Source: an uncultured Collinsella sp. (GTDB lineage: Bacteria > Actinomycetota > Coriobacteriia > Coriobacteriales > Coriobacteriaceae). Taken from it: a DNA stretch of 25,633 nucleotides. Positions 8,078 to 16,386 of the stretch are shown here, in pieces. Position numbers and translations under genes: made by a program. The notes under the pieces are model-generated. The model was not told the origin of the DNA. It saw nothing but the letters and a program-made list of their open reading frames with translations, and ran no database searches. Each line of letters starts with the position of its first letter. The first letter of the stretch is position 1. The stretch is taken from NCBI GenBank assembly GCA_900541145.1, contig UQIH01000027.1, forward strand, positions 1-25,633, read 5' to 3'.

Positions 8078-9574
8078 CTAGTCCTGGGCTTTGATGCTCG
8101 GCAGGAGAATCTGGGCGAGGTAGTCGGTCTCGAGTTTGGTGGCGGCGTCTGCGTTGCCGTCTTTGCCAACCAGGTCGTTCTTGATCTGGCTATAGGTGTA
8201 GCGGTTGCCGGTCGTAAGCTCGACAAGCTCAATGGCCGTGTCCATGGGGTAGGTTGACACGGGGTTCTGCGTCCGTCCGTTGATGGTCTGGGGCACCACG
8301 TACGGATAGACGGGGCCGCTGGCGTAGACGGTATAACCGTTGCCTAGATTGGCCGCGCCCAAAACCGTATCGCCTTCATCGGGCGTAAAGCTCTCGCCCT
8401 CGCGCACCGCAACGAGCGTCACGAGCGGCGTATTGGCGTCGTCGCCCAGATAGATGCATAGCGTGCTTCCGTTTTGCCAAGTTGCGACCTTGCCGTACCA
8501 CTCGACGGGAATATCGAGCTGGTAGAGGTCGGTTGCCTTGTGGCGAGCGTCAGCATCACGGGACGCCTGTGCCTTTTGCGCGCTCACGGCATTGACGGCG
8601 GCGTCGCGCCGCGCGGTTGCTGCCTGCTGGAGCACTTTGGCAGCCGCAGCGGAGCTCGCACCGCCCTCCTCGGCATACTTGGCGGCGGCATCGATCTGGT
8701 CGTCAGTCACCGTGTCGGCCGAAGGCACCTTGAGCTTAAAGGTGGCCTGGGCACTTAAATCCTGTCCATCGCTCTTAACGGTGACCTGCGTCTTGGTGGT
8801 CGGGACGGTATAGATGGTGCCGTCGGCCGCGATGGGGGAGGCAGCGATGGAGAGCGTGTAATCGCCGGGCAGCAGTTTGATGCCGCGGCCGTGCTCGTCA
8901 ACATAGAGCGTTTCGCTCACGGAGGAGCCGTCAGAATCCTGACCGCTCACCTGTACGGGAATCTTGGAGCCAGTGGAACAGTCGAGGCCCGCGGCATGCG
9001 CGCCAATCTGCACCGACATCATCGTGTGGGCATTGGCGGCGACAGCGGCAGCCTGCTCTTGCTGATATCCGTTCCAGGCAGCATAGCCTGCACCGCCGGC
9101 GACGAGCGCGACGGCCACGACACCGGCGACCATCAGATTGCGGCGCTTGGGCGACATCTTGCGATGGCGGACCTCGGCCTCGCGTGCCGAGGGAACGGAC
9201 GGCAGGGGAATATCGCCCATGGCGATGGTCTCGTCCACGGCAGGAGCGGAGCCCAGGCCGGGAAGCTCGCGGGTCAGCGAATCTTCGGCCGGCAAGCTGT
9301 CGAGCAAGATGGTTTCCTCGCTCGTGTCGGATTCGGGCTGGTCGTCGGCCTCGCATTCGGTGTCTTCGTGATCTGCCTCATCTTCGGCAGGCTCAACGTC
9401 GCCTGCATCCTGATCATCGGACTGCGCCTCGGCTTCCGACTCATCCTGCACATCAACGCCCGAATCGTCAAACGCAATCTCATCAAGTGAAATCCGGTCT
9501 AGGCTCTCCAGGGCTTCGGCACACGCTTCTGCATCTTGGGCCGCATCCTCTTGGCCCATCGTCTCATCATTCAT
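8078..9574 (-). CDS. Acidic single-pass membrane protein, function unknown
   Basis: About 498 residues. Residues 1-140 are a strongly acidic, probably disordered cytoplasmic region. A basic stretch (HRKMSPKRRN) leads into one transmembrane helix at about 146-167 (MVAGVVAVALVAGGAGYAAW), and roughly 330 residues lie outside the cell. The outer part has a beta-rich stretch (YVDEHGRGIKLLPGDYTLSI, like a carboxypeptidase-regulatory or Ig-like fold), an alanine-rich helical part, and a C-terminal domain with YGKVATWQNGSTLCIYLG. I chose ATG 9574 because GGGGGAT lies just upstream; an open frame continues upstream but has no start signals. The acidic tail contains two similar short motifs, SEETILLD and VDETIAMG. 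No family is recognised; a surface sensor or cell-envelope role is a guess. The gene is monocistronic and convergent with 7766-7960. Confidence 0.75.
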   Translation of the reverse strand: MNDETMGQEDAAQDAEACAEALESLDRISLDEIAFDDSGVDVQDESEAEAQSDDQDAGDVEPAEDEADHEDTECEADDQPESDTSEETILLDSLPAEDSLTRELPGLGSAPAVDETIAMGDIPLPSVPSAREAEVRHRKMSPKRRNLMVAGVVAVALVAGGAGYAAWNGYQQEQAAAVAANAHTMMSVQIGAHAAGLDCSTGSKIPVQVSGQDSDGSSVSETLYVDEHGRGIKLLPGDYTLSIAASPIAADGTIYTVPTTKTQVTVKSDGQDLSAQATFKLKVPSADTVTDDQIDAAAKYAEEGGASSAAAAKVLQQAATARRDAAVNAVSAQKAQASRDADARHKATDLYQLDIPVEWYGKVATWQNGSTLCIYLGDDANTPLVTLVAVREGESFTPDEGDTVLGAANLGNGYTVYASGPVYPYVVPQTINGRTQNPVSTYPMDTAIELVELTTGNRYTYSQIKNDLVGKDGNADAATKLETDYLAQILLPSIKAQD

Positions 9575-9705
9575 ACATCCCCCAAGCTCAATATCGGGAC
9601 AACACTGTACCCAAAAACGGGACCCCATAGAGCCGCCGTATGATTTGAAATCCGATTTTATATGTGCGCGTGTTTTTGAATAGATGATGATTAGAGACGC
9701 AACGA

Positions 9706-9746
9706 CAAAAGCCCCCGGAAAGCGAGTGAAACGCTTTCCGGGGGCT
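9706..9746 (-). terminator. Rho-independent terminator of the TetR/DUF5692 transcript
   Basis: GCCCCCGGAAAGCG (9711-9724) pairs perfectly with CGCTTTCCGGGGGC (9732-9745). Read on the minus strand the stem is followed by TTTTGTCGTT, and it lies just beyond the stop at 9814. Confidence 0.85.
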
Positions 9747-9813
9747 CTGCGAGACATTGGATTGAAAATCTGGCAGGCGGGCCTATGCCCAGGTGCCAAC
9801 AGCGACCAACATG

Positions 9814-10821
9814 TTACTCGGCGTGCGCGTAATCAACCTTGGCGCGGCGAGCAGTAGCCTTCTCCCAATCGCTGGTGCCCTCAAAGACATCCTGCTTGTA
9901 GGGATTGCGGCCGAGCTTCTTGGCGCGGTAGGCGATGTAGATGATCGCGGCGACGTTGGCGACCAGTGCGGCGATCGAGACCGCGGTAGCGGCGCCGGGG
10001 TCGAGCGTGGAGTGGGTCACAAAGATGGACTCCTCCTGGAAGTACGGGAACACCTGGGCAAACATGCACCAAATGGCCAACGTAAAGGCGCGGTTCTGGA
10101 TCCAGCCGCCCTTGTTCCAGATAAAGGCGGCGACGGTGGGCGCCAGCAGCAGCGCAAAGCCGCAGAACCAGGAGTGGGTGGGCAGGCAGTTGTAGGTGTA
10201 GCAGAAGTTCCAGATATCGTAGGCGATGATGTAGACCCAGGTCATGTCGGGCCACAGCATATCGGTCTTGTCCTCGGAGGCGTAGACGCTCCACCAACCG
10301 GTCATGCAGAAGATGTTGATGAGACCGGCGATGCCGTTGAACACGTTGTTCCAGCCGGCCAGCTGCGTAGCACCTTCGGAGGTGACCCAGGTGGACTCGC
10401 CCAGGACAAAGAAGTGATAGGCGCTCTCGAAGTCGGACACGACGGCGATCAAGATGTTGATGGCGACGATCACAAACGGCCACGCGCGGAACCAATGCGC
10501 CTTGCCGATCTTTCCCCACTGGTACTTAATGGCGATGAAGCCCCAGCAACCGGCCAGCGCCGCGTATACCTTGGCGTAGTGGAACCAGCTGTTCTGGTAC
10601 ACATGGGTGGGGTTGGTGAGTGCCCACTCGGCACCCTGCGAAACGCCGATGGCGATGGCGACGCAGTAGATGGTCATGGCCAGCGGAGCCACGCCAAAGA
10701 TGATTGCCGCGCCCAGCTTGGTGCGGCGGCCGACCTCGTTGAGCACGATCAGGCCAATAAAGACCATGGCCCAGCCGGCCCAGTGGATAAGGGTATCGCT
10801 ACCCCAAACATCGAACAGCAT
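9814..10821 (-). CDS. Nine-helix membrane protein (DUF5692-like)
   Basis: A polytopic protein of 335 residues. I count about nine hydrophobic helices, including WAGWAMVFIGLIVLNEVG near the N-terminus, FVIVAINILIAVVSDF in the middle and AVSIAALVANVAAIIYIAY near the C-terminus. It is unusually rich in Trp, Phe and Tyr (TGWWSVYASED, IIAYDIWNFCYTYNC, HSWFCGF). The C-terminal ~30 residues are charged and cytoplasmic. From memory it matches the Coriobacteriia-type family DUF5692, whose function is not known. The start has AAGGAG 6 bases upstream. It follows the TetR gene by 63 bases on the same strand and ends at a strong terminator, so it is probably co-transcribed with its regulator. The divergent neighbour is an Fe-S/FAD oxidoreductase, which suggests a transporter or membrane redox partner, but that is inference. 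Confidence 0.8.
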   Translation of the reverse strand: MLFDVWGSDTLIHWAGWAMVFIGLIVLNEVGRRTKLGAAIIFGVAPLAMTIYCVAIAIGVSQGAEWALTNPTHVYQNSWFHYAKVYAALAGCWGFIAIKYQWGKIGKAHWFRAWPFVIVAINILIAVVSDFESAYHFFVLGESTWVTSEGATQLAGWNNVFNGIAGLINIFCMTGWWSVYASEDKTDMLWPDMTWVYIIAYDIWNFCYTYNCLPTHSWFCGFALLLAPTVAAFIWNKGGWIQNRAFTLAIWCMFAQVFPYFQEESIFVTHSTLDPGAATAVSIAALVANVAAIIYIAYRAKKLGRNPYKQDVFEGTSDWEKATARRAKVDYAHAE

Positions 10822-10884
10822 GCTGCTCTCCTTTCACACGCCCGCGGCCCCTCTTCTGATCGCGGGCAGTTTGGCCAAATGTCG

Positions 10885-11547
10885 TCAGTTCTGGGGCTTG
10901 CGCTCCGGATACTTGGCGGTATAGCCCTCGATGTGGAGTGTCGAGGCGATGATTTCCTTGACCGTTTCGTCGGGCACATCGGGGTGCGTGCGGATATACA
11001 TCAAAAGACCCATGATGAGGGTGTAGAACGTCTCGTAGACATGGTCGATGCGTAGCTCATGATGGGCGACAAAATCCACTACGGTGGTGTCGCAGATATA
11101 CTGCGCCACGCGCTGGACCACGTTGTGCAAAAAGCCGCCGTAGAGCGCGCCGCTGCTCGAGGTAAGCGTGCTCGGCAGCTCGTGGCCGCTGGCGACCAGG
11201 CGCTTAAAGAGCGGGGCGACGGTGTCGAGCGCGCCCTCGATATCACCGACGGTGCGGTCGGCGTTCCACCGCTCGAGTTCGGAGATAAAGCCGTCGATCG
11301 CCTCGTCCATAACAGCGGTGACGGCGGCGTCCATGTCGGCGAAGTAATGGTAGAACAATGAACGCGTGCAGCCGGCTCGCTTGGTCACGGCCGATACCGA
11401 TAGGTGGGACACGCCCAGCTCGGAGCTTACGGTGCGCACGGCATCGAGGATCTCGCGACGGCGTTCGTCGCCCGTCAGGCGCTTTGTCGCGCTATCGGAT
11501 GCGGGGACGGCATCGACCACAGAGGTATCTGCTGTGTTGTTGCCCAT
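10885..11547 (-). CDS. TetR-family transcriptional regulator
   Basis: About 220 residues. The N-terminal helix-turn-helix is clear: RREILDAVRTVSSELG, then LSVSAVTKRAGCTRSLFYHYF, which is the TetR recognition helix and its aromatic follow-up. The C-terminal ~140 residues are the helical ligand/dimer domain. It usually represses and releases DNA on binding a small molecule. ATG 11547 (spaced from AAAGGCGG) is preferred over ATG 11565, which abuts its AGAGG. It lies upstream of the DUF5692-like gene and diverges from the oxidoreductase. Two 15-bp palindromes between the divergent starts are natural operators. The ligand cannot be inferred. Confidence 0.9.
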   Translation of the reverse strand: MGNNTADTSVVDAVPASDSATKRLTGDERRREILDAVRTVSSELGVSHLSVSAVTKRAGCTRSLFYHYFADMDAAVTAVMDEAIDGFISELERWNADRTVGDIEGALDTVAPLFKRLVASGHELPSTLTSSSGALYGGFLHNVVQRVAQYICDTTVVDFVAHHELRIDHVYETFYTLIMGLLMYIRTHPDVPDETVKEIIASTLHIEGYTAKYPERKPQN

Positions 11548-11606
11548 GTTTTTGCCGCCTTTCATCCTCTTTTGCCTGACCGTTCGCCTAACAGTCTTGA
11601 ATATTG

Positions 11607-11621
11607 TTGACGGTTCGTCAA
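11607..11621. promoter_or_regulatory. Candidate TetR operator O1
   Basis: TTGACGGTTCGTCAA is a perfect palindrome with a 3-base centre, located between the divergent tetR and oxidoreductase genes. A TTGAAT/TACTAT promoter-like pair (11597-11602 and 11622-11627, 19-base spacer) would be covered by it. Confidence 0.6.
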
Positions 11622-11629
11622 TACTATTT

Positions 11630-11644
11630 TTGACACAATGTCAA
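11630..11644. promoter_or_regulatory. Candidate TetR operator O2
   Basis: TTGACACAATGTCAA is a perfect palindrome of the same length and form as O1 (TTGAC-R-N3-Y-GTCAA). Its centre is 23 bp from the centre of O1. The outer flanks ATTG and CAAT make the pair one larger palindrome. Confidence 0.6.
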
Positions 11645-11737
11645 CAATGGCGGGTGAACGGCATGGGGGCATGCCCGGCCTGCAAAAAAAGAGGGGCGCC
11701 GCGGTCCCGCCGGGCTGTGGCAAGAGAAGGGACAACC

Positions 11738-14515
11738 ATGATTCTCAACGGACCGGGGATTAGCTACACCGAGCCCGACATCGGTTCGGAGTTCGTGCCG
11801 CCGCTGCCGGAGCATCCGCGTGAGGCCATCGTCAAGCTGTGCGAGCACTGCACCAACCGTCTGCTGCATCGCGATGAGCTGCTGGGCTACGAGTACTGGT
11901 CGTTTGCCGAGGCCGCAACCGACGAGCAGGCCGAAGTGCTCTGCAAGATGAAGATGCGCCGTCCCTATACGCTGCCCGAGATGGTCAAGCTCACCGGCAT
12001 GCCCGAAGCCGATATCGAGAAGATGCTCGACGACATGAGCTACACGGGTCTGCTCGAGTACAACTGGGAAAACCCCGAGCGCGCCAAGCAGTGGGTGCTG
12101 CCCATGCTGGTGCCGGGTTCCGCCGAGTTCCTCAACATGCGCGTGAGCCAGCTCGAGGAGCATCCGGTCTATGCCAAGTTCTTTGAGCAGGCGTCCAAGG
12201 GACCGCTGTCCAAGGCCACGTCGATGGTGCCGCCCGGAGGCGCCGGTATCGGTATGCATGTCATTCCGGTCGAGAAGGCTATCGACGCCGCGAGCACCTC
12301 GGTGCCGATCGAGCATATCGAGCACTGGCTCGACAAATACGATGGCAAATATGCCGCTAGCACCTGCAGCTGCCGCGCGAGCCGTCGCGTGATGGGTGAG
12401 GGCTGCGCCGACGACCCGGCCGATTGGTGCATCGCCGTGGGCGATATGGCCGACTACGTGGTTGAGACCGATCGTGGCCATTACGTGACCCGCGACGAGG
12501 TTTACGACATCCTGCGCCAGGCCGAGGACAACGGCTTTGTGCACCAGATCACCAATATCGACGGCGAGAACAAGATCTTCGCCATCTGCAACTGCAACGT
12601 CAACGTGTGCTACGCCCTGCGCACCTCGCAGCTGTTCAACACGCCCAACCTGTCGCGCTCGGCCTATGTCGCCAAGGTCGAGAAGGACAAGTGCGTTGCC
12701 TGCGGTCGCTGCGTTGAGGTGTGCCCGGCCGGCGCCGCCAAGCTCGGCCAGAAGCTCTGCAGCAAAAAGGCCGGCGGACAGGTGCCCGAGTATCCGCGCC
12801 AGGAGCTGCCCGACGCCACCAAATGGGATCACACCAAGTGGTCGCCCAACTACCGCAACGACAACCGTATCGAGACGCATGAGTCCGGCACCGCTCCCTG
12901 CAAGACGGCCTGCCCCGCGCACGTTGCCGTTCAGGGCTATTTGAAGCTCGCGGCTCAGGGTCGCTATGACGAGGCCCTAGCACTCATTAAGCGCGAGAAC
13001 CCGCTGCCCGCTATCTGCGGCCGTGTGTGCAACCGCCGCTGTGAGGATGCCTGCACCCGCGGCCGTGTGGATGCCGCCGTGGCTATCGACGAGGTCAAGA
13101 AGTTCATCGCCCAGCGCGATCTGGATGCCGCGACCCGCTACGTCCCGCCCGTGGTTACGCCGACGCGCGCTGGCGGCTTTGATCAGAAGATCGCCATCAT
13201 CGGTGCCGGTCCGGCCGGCCTGTCCTGCGCCTTCTATCTGGCCGAGAAGGGCTACAAGCCCGTCGTGTTCGAGAAGAACGAGCGCCCGGGTGGCATGCTC
13301 ACCTATGGCATTCCCAGCTTTAAGCTGCAGAAGGATGTTATCGAGGCCGAGGTCGAGATCATTCGCCTGATGGGTGCCGAGTTCCGCTATGGCGTGGAAG
13401 TCGGTCGCGACGTGACGCTCGACGAGCTGCGCGCGCAGGGCTTTAAGGCCTTCTACGTTGCCATTGGCTGCCAGGGCGGCCGCCTTGCGGGCATTCCGGG
13501 CGAGGGTGCCGAGGACGTGACCGTGGCCGTCGACTTCCTTCGCGAGGTTAACAGCGGCAAGATCGATTCCCTGTCCGGCCGCACCATTGTGGTGGGCGGC
13601 GGCAACGTGGCCATCGACGTTGCCCGCAACGCCTGCCGTCTGGGCTCTGAGCATGTTGAGATGTTCTGCCTGGAGAGCGAGGCTCAGATGCCCGCCAGCG
13701 AGGAGGAGCGTCGCGAGGCCGTTGAGGACGGCGCTCACATCAGCTGCGGCTGGGGCCCCAAGGAGATTCACCTAGACGAGGCCGGTCATGTGTGCGGTAT
13801 CACCTTCAAGCGCTGCACGCGTGTCTTTGACGACGAGGGCCGTTTTGCGCCCGAGTACGACGAGAGCGATCTGCGCCGTGTCGATGCCGACCGTGTCGTC
13901 ATGTCGATTGGCCAGTCCATTGTGTGGGGCGACCTGCTGGCTGGCTCCAAGGTGGAGCTCGGCCGCGGCCAGGGTGCCCTTGCCGATCCCCAGACCTACC
14001 AGACCGCCGAACCCGACATCTTTGTGGGTGGTGACGTCTACACTGGCCCCAGCTTTGCCATCGTCGCTATCGCCGCCGGCCACGAGGCCGCGGTGTCCAT
14101 CCATCGCTTTGTGCAGCCGGGCTCCACGCTCACCATCGGCCGCAATCAGCGCCGCTACACCGCGCTCGACCGCGACGACGTTGTGCTCGAGAGCTACGAC
14201 AACGCGAGCCGCGAGGTTGCCCACGTGGACCGCGAACGCGAGAAGGCTGCGCCGTTTAGCGAGTATGTTGAGACCTTTACCGAGGAGCAGGTGCGCGCCG
14301 AGACCGCCCGCTGCCTGGGCTGCGGCGCCTCGATCGTCGACCCCAACAAGTGCATCGGCTGCGGCCTGTGCACCACCAAGTGCGCGTTTGACGCTATCCA
14401 TCTGGATCGCGACCGCCCCGAGTGCTCCACGATGGTCAAATACGAGCAAAAGCTCCCGAGCCTGGGCAAGTATGCTTTAAAGCGCGCCATCAAGATCAAA
14501 TTTGGTCGCAAGTAA
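11738..14515 (+). CDS. Multi-cluster Fe-S / FAD NAD(P)-linked oxidoreductase (GltD-like) with an N-terminal helical domain
   Basis: About 925 residues. Residues 1-200 are a cytosolic helical region with winged-helix character (YTLPEMVKLTGMPEADIEKML). An unusual cysteine set follows (C210, C212, C223, C231, then C284, C286, C291). A ferredoxin motif CVACGRCVEVCP lies at 319-330. From about 388 it resembles the small subunit of glutamate synthase: CKTACPAH...CGRVCNRRCEDAC, the FAD motif GAGPAGLSC (489-497), the NAD(P) motif VVGGGNVAIDVA near 617-628, and MSIGQ. A second ferredoxin-like part closes it (CLGCG and CIGCGLCTTKC, about 858-885). It should move electrons between NAD(P)H and an iron-sulfur acceptor. 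ATG 11738 follows AGAAGGGA; the open frame upstream is not translated by any visible signal. It is divergent from tetR and followed by hypA after 30 bases. Substrate unknown. Confidence 0.88.
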   Translation: MILNGPGISYTEPDIGSEFVPPLPEHPREAIVKLCEHCTNRLLHRDELLGYEYWSFAEAATDEQAEVLCKMKMRRPYTLPEMVKLTGMPEADIEKMLDDMSYTGLLEYNWENPERAKQWVLPMLVPGSAEFLNMRVSQLEEHPVYAKFFEQASKGPLSKATSMVPPGGAGIGMHVIPVEKAIDAASTSVPIEHIEHWLDKYDGKYAASTCSCRASRRVMGEGCADDPADWCIAVGDMADYVVETDRGHYVTRDEVYDILRQAEDNGFVHQITNIDGENKIFAICNCNVNVCYALRTSQLFNTPNLSRSAYVAKVEKDKCVACGRCVEVCPAGAAKLGQKLCSKKAGGQVPEYPRQELPDATKWDHTKWSPNYRNDNRIETHESGTAPCKTACPAHVAVQGYLKLAAQGRYDEALALIKRENPLPAICGRVCNRRCEDACTRGRVDAAVAIDEVKKFIAQRDLDAATRYVPPVVTPTRAGGFDQKIAIIGAGPAGLSCAFYLAEKGYKPVVFEKNERPGGMLTYGIPSFKLQKDVIEAEVEIIRLMGAEFRYGVEVGRDVTLDELRAQGFKAFYVAIGCQGGRLAGIPGEGAEDVTVAVDFLREVNSGKIDSLSGRTIVVGGGNVAIDVARNACRLGSEHVEMFCLESEAQMPASEEERREAVEDGAHISCGWGPKEIHLDEAGHVCGITFKRCTRVFDDEGRFAPEYDESDLRRVDADRVVMSIGQSIVWGDLLAGSKVELGRGQGALADPQTYQTAEPDIFVGGDVYTGPSFAIVAIAAGHEAAVSIHRFVQPGSTLTIGRNQRRYTALDRDDVVLESYDNASREVAHVDREREKAAPFSEYVETFTEEQVRAETARCLGCGASIVDPNKCIGCGLCTTKCAFDAIHLDRDRPECSTMVKYEQKLPSLGKYALKRAIKIKFGRK

Positions 14516-14545
14516 GTAGCCATAACGGGAACGGCGGAAGAAAAA

Positions 14546-14974
14546 GTGCATGAATTGGGGATCGTTTACCACATCATTCGCGATGTTGAGAACGTGGCAC
14601 GCGCCAATGGCGTGAGTCGCGTTTCGAGCGTGACGTTGCTGCTGGGCGAGGTCTCGGGCGTCGTTCCCGACTTGCTGCTCGACGCTTGGCGCTGGGCAGC
14701 AGATAAAAAGCCTATCGCGCAGGGTGCGGAGCTTATCGTGGAGCCCGTCGAGGCCGTGACACGTTGCGAGGCGTGCGGCTGCGACTACGCGACGGTCGAG
14801 CACGGCAAGACCTGTCCCCATTGCGGTAGCGGCGAGACCTATTTGCTGCAGGGCCAAGAGGTCATGATCAAACAGATCGAGACCCCCGACGAGGACCCGG
14901 CAGGCGCTGCTCCTGATGGCCTCTCCGACGCCCCCGATGCCGTCGACGCCGCCAACCCCCTCCACATCGCCTAG
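14546..14974 (+). CDS. hypA: Hydrogenase nickel-insertion chaperone HypA
   Basis: HypA/HybF binds nickel and passes it to nickel enzymes, mainly [NiFe]-hydrogenase (with HypB), and in some bacteria urease. The diagnostic start M-H-E-L is present (His2 is the nickel ligand), and the zinc site is intact as C74-x2-C77 and C90-x2-C93 (RCEACG, TCPHCG). At 142 residues it is longer than the usual 110-120 because of an acidic, alanine-rich tail after about residue 112. The start codon is GTG at 14546 with GGAAG 5 bases upstream. It lies 30 bases after the Fe-S oxidoreductase and is very likely co-transcribed. No hypB-F or hydrogenase subunit gene is in the window, so its client is not visible here. 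Confidence 0.93.
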   Translation: MHELGIVYHIIRDVENVARANGVSRVSSVTLLLGEVSGVVPDLLLDAWRWAADKKPIAQGAELIVEPVEAVTRCEACGCDYATVEHGKTCPHCGSGETYLLQGQEVMIKQIETPDEDPAGAAPDGLSDAPDAVDAANPLHIA

Positions 14975-14985
14975 GATTCCCTATA

Positions 14986-15052
14986 AGTTGCGGTGAAATA
15001 GTTCCTAAATTCAGCCTTCTGGCTCTTAAACAAGAACTATTCCACCGCAACT
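14986..15052. repeat. Dispersed palindrome family C, copy 2
   Basis: The arms AGTTGCGGTGAAATAGTTC and GAACTATTCCACCGCAACT begin 12 bases after the hypA stop. The interior resembles copy 3 more than copy 1. Confidence 0.8.
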
Positions 15053-15378
15053 ATTTTGAGTGGTTTCATAGACCATAAGTCACGAAAATAGTCAAGTTAT
15101 GTCTGTTTAAACAAAAAAACGGCAGTACAAGCGCATTCGCGCTTGCCAAAATCGATATTAATGAACAGCCTGTTTGTATCTGTAAAATGCATGGCTTGAT
15201 GTGCGACGCCTTGGCGTGTAATGAGTCAAAAAGCAGTAAAGTAATCAATTTGTAACAAACATAGACGTTTAAACAAATAATCCAACCTTTTGCGAATTTA
15301 GCTATAATTCCACAATCCAAACAGGTATACTCCTTTCATGTCGTGTAGGAAATACGTAGACAAAAAGGAGGTTATGTG
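15053..15378 (+). other. Intergenic leader of the PTS operon
   Basis: This 326-bp AT-rich stretch holds no convincing gene. It contains a hairpin CAAGCGC/GCGCTTG (15128-15145), two copies of the perfect palindrome GTTTAAAC (15105-15112 and 15267-15274, each followed by AAA), and a consensus TATAAT at 15303-15308 without a good -35 box. TATACT at 15326-15331 is a second -10 candidate. The two GTTTAAAC sites could be regulator sites for the PTS operon, but no family is assigned. Confidence 0.45.
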
Positions 15379-16368
15379 ATGGTAAGTATTGTTCTTGCTA
15401 GCCACGGGGACTTGGCAGCTGGAATCAAGCAGACGGGCTCGATGGTCTTTGGCGATCAGCCGTCTGTTGCCGTGGTCTCGCTCGAGCCGAGCATGGGCCC
15501 CGACGACTTCCGTGCCAAGGTCGAGGAAGCAATCGCTTCCTTCGAAGACCAGGAGCAGGTGCTCTTCCTCGTCGATCTGTGGGGCGGCACGCCGTTCAAC
15601 CAGATCAGCGGGCTCATCGAGGGCCACGATTCCTGGGCTATCGTCACCGGTGTCAACCTGCCTATGCTCATCGAGGCATATTCGCAGCGCTTTGACGCAA
15701 AGAACACTGCACATGCGATCGCAAAACATCTCGTGACTGAGGCTAAGGCTGGCGTGCGCGTCAAGCCCGAGTCTCTGGAGCCCGAGGAGAAGAAGCCGGC
15801 TGCGGCCGCCGCTGCTCCTGCAGGCGCCATCCCTCCGGGAACGGTCATCGGCGATGGGCACATCAAGATTGCCCACGTCCGTATCGACACCCGTCTGCTT
15901 CATGGCCAGGTGGCCACCACGTGGACCAAGCAGATCAACCCCAACCGCATCATCGTGGTTTCCGACGGCGTTGCTCACGACGAGCTCCGCAAGACCATGA
16001 TCGAGCAGGCTGCCCCTCCGGGAGTCCATGCCAACGTCGTGCCCATCAAGAAGATGGCCGAGGTCGTCAAGGACACGCGCTTTGGTGACACCAAGGCCAT
16101 GCTGCTCTTTGAGAACCCGCAGGATCTGCTCAAGGCCATCGAGGCCGGCGTCGACATCAAGGAAGTCAACATCGGTTCCATGGCTCACTCCAAGGGCAAG
16201 GTCGTCGTCACCAACGCCGTCGCTATGGGCGATGACGACGTCAAGACTCTCGAGGCCCTCAAGGCCAAGGGCGTCAAGTTCGAGGTCCGCAAGGTTCCTT
16301 CGGATTCCTCCGAGGATCTCGACGCCATGTTGAAGAAAGCTAAGGCCGAACTGGCCGCTCAAGCATAG
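15379..16368 (+). CDS. manX: PTS mannose-family fused IIA-IIB subunit
   Basis: The cytoplasmic phosphotransfer protein of a mannose/fructose/sorbose-family PTS, 329 residues. The IIA domain (1-130) carries the phosphoryl-acceptor His9 in VLASHGDLAAG. An Ala/Pro/Lys-rich linker (about 135-155) joins it to the IIB domain, which has its active His175 in RIDTRLLHGQV. Phosphate passes from HPr to IIA, to IIB, and then to sugar crossing IIC/IID. ATG 15379 is used because AAGGAG lies 8 bases upstream; a GTG three bases earlier is equally in frame. It is first in a four-gene run, with 18 bases to IIC. Substrate is not read directly. The DUF956 partner points to a glucose/mannose system, so the symbol is a family label. 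Confidence 0.93.
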   Translation: MVSIVLASHGDLAAGIKQTGSMVFGDQPSVAVVSLEPSMGPDDFRAKVEEAIASFEDQEQVLFLVDLWGGTPFNQISGLIEGHDSWAIVTGVNLPMLIEAYSQRFDAKNTAHAIAKHLVTEAKAGVRVKPESLEPEEKKPAAAAAAPAGAIPPGTVIGDGHIKIAHVRIDTRLLHGQVATTWTKQINPNRIIVVSDGVAHDELRKTMIEQAAPPGVHANVVPIKKMAEVVKDTRFGDTKAMLLFENPQDLLKAIEAGVDIKEVNIGSMAHSKGKVVVTNAVAMGDDDVKTLEALKAKGVKFEVRKVPSDSSEDLDAMLKKAKAELAAQA

Positions 16369-16386
16369 TAAAGGAGGGTCCGATAC

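Noticed and set aside
9575..9799. N-terminal extension of the acidic membrane protein
   Set aside because: The extra 75 residues have no start signal and differ in composition. ATG 9574 has a GGGGGAT site.
11366..11737. Upstream in-frame extension of the Fe-S oxidoreductase
   Set aside because: It runs through the tetR gene and the divergent operators. ATG 11738 has a good ribosome-binding site.
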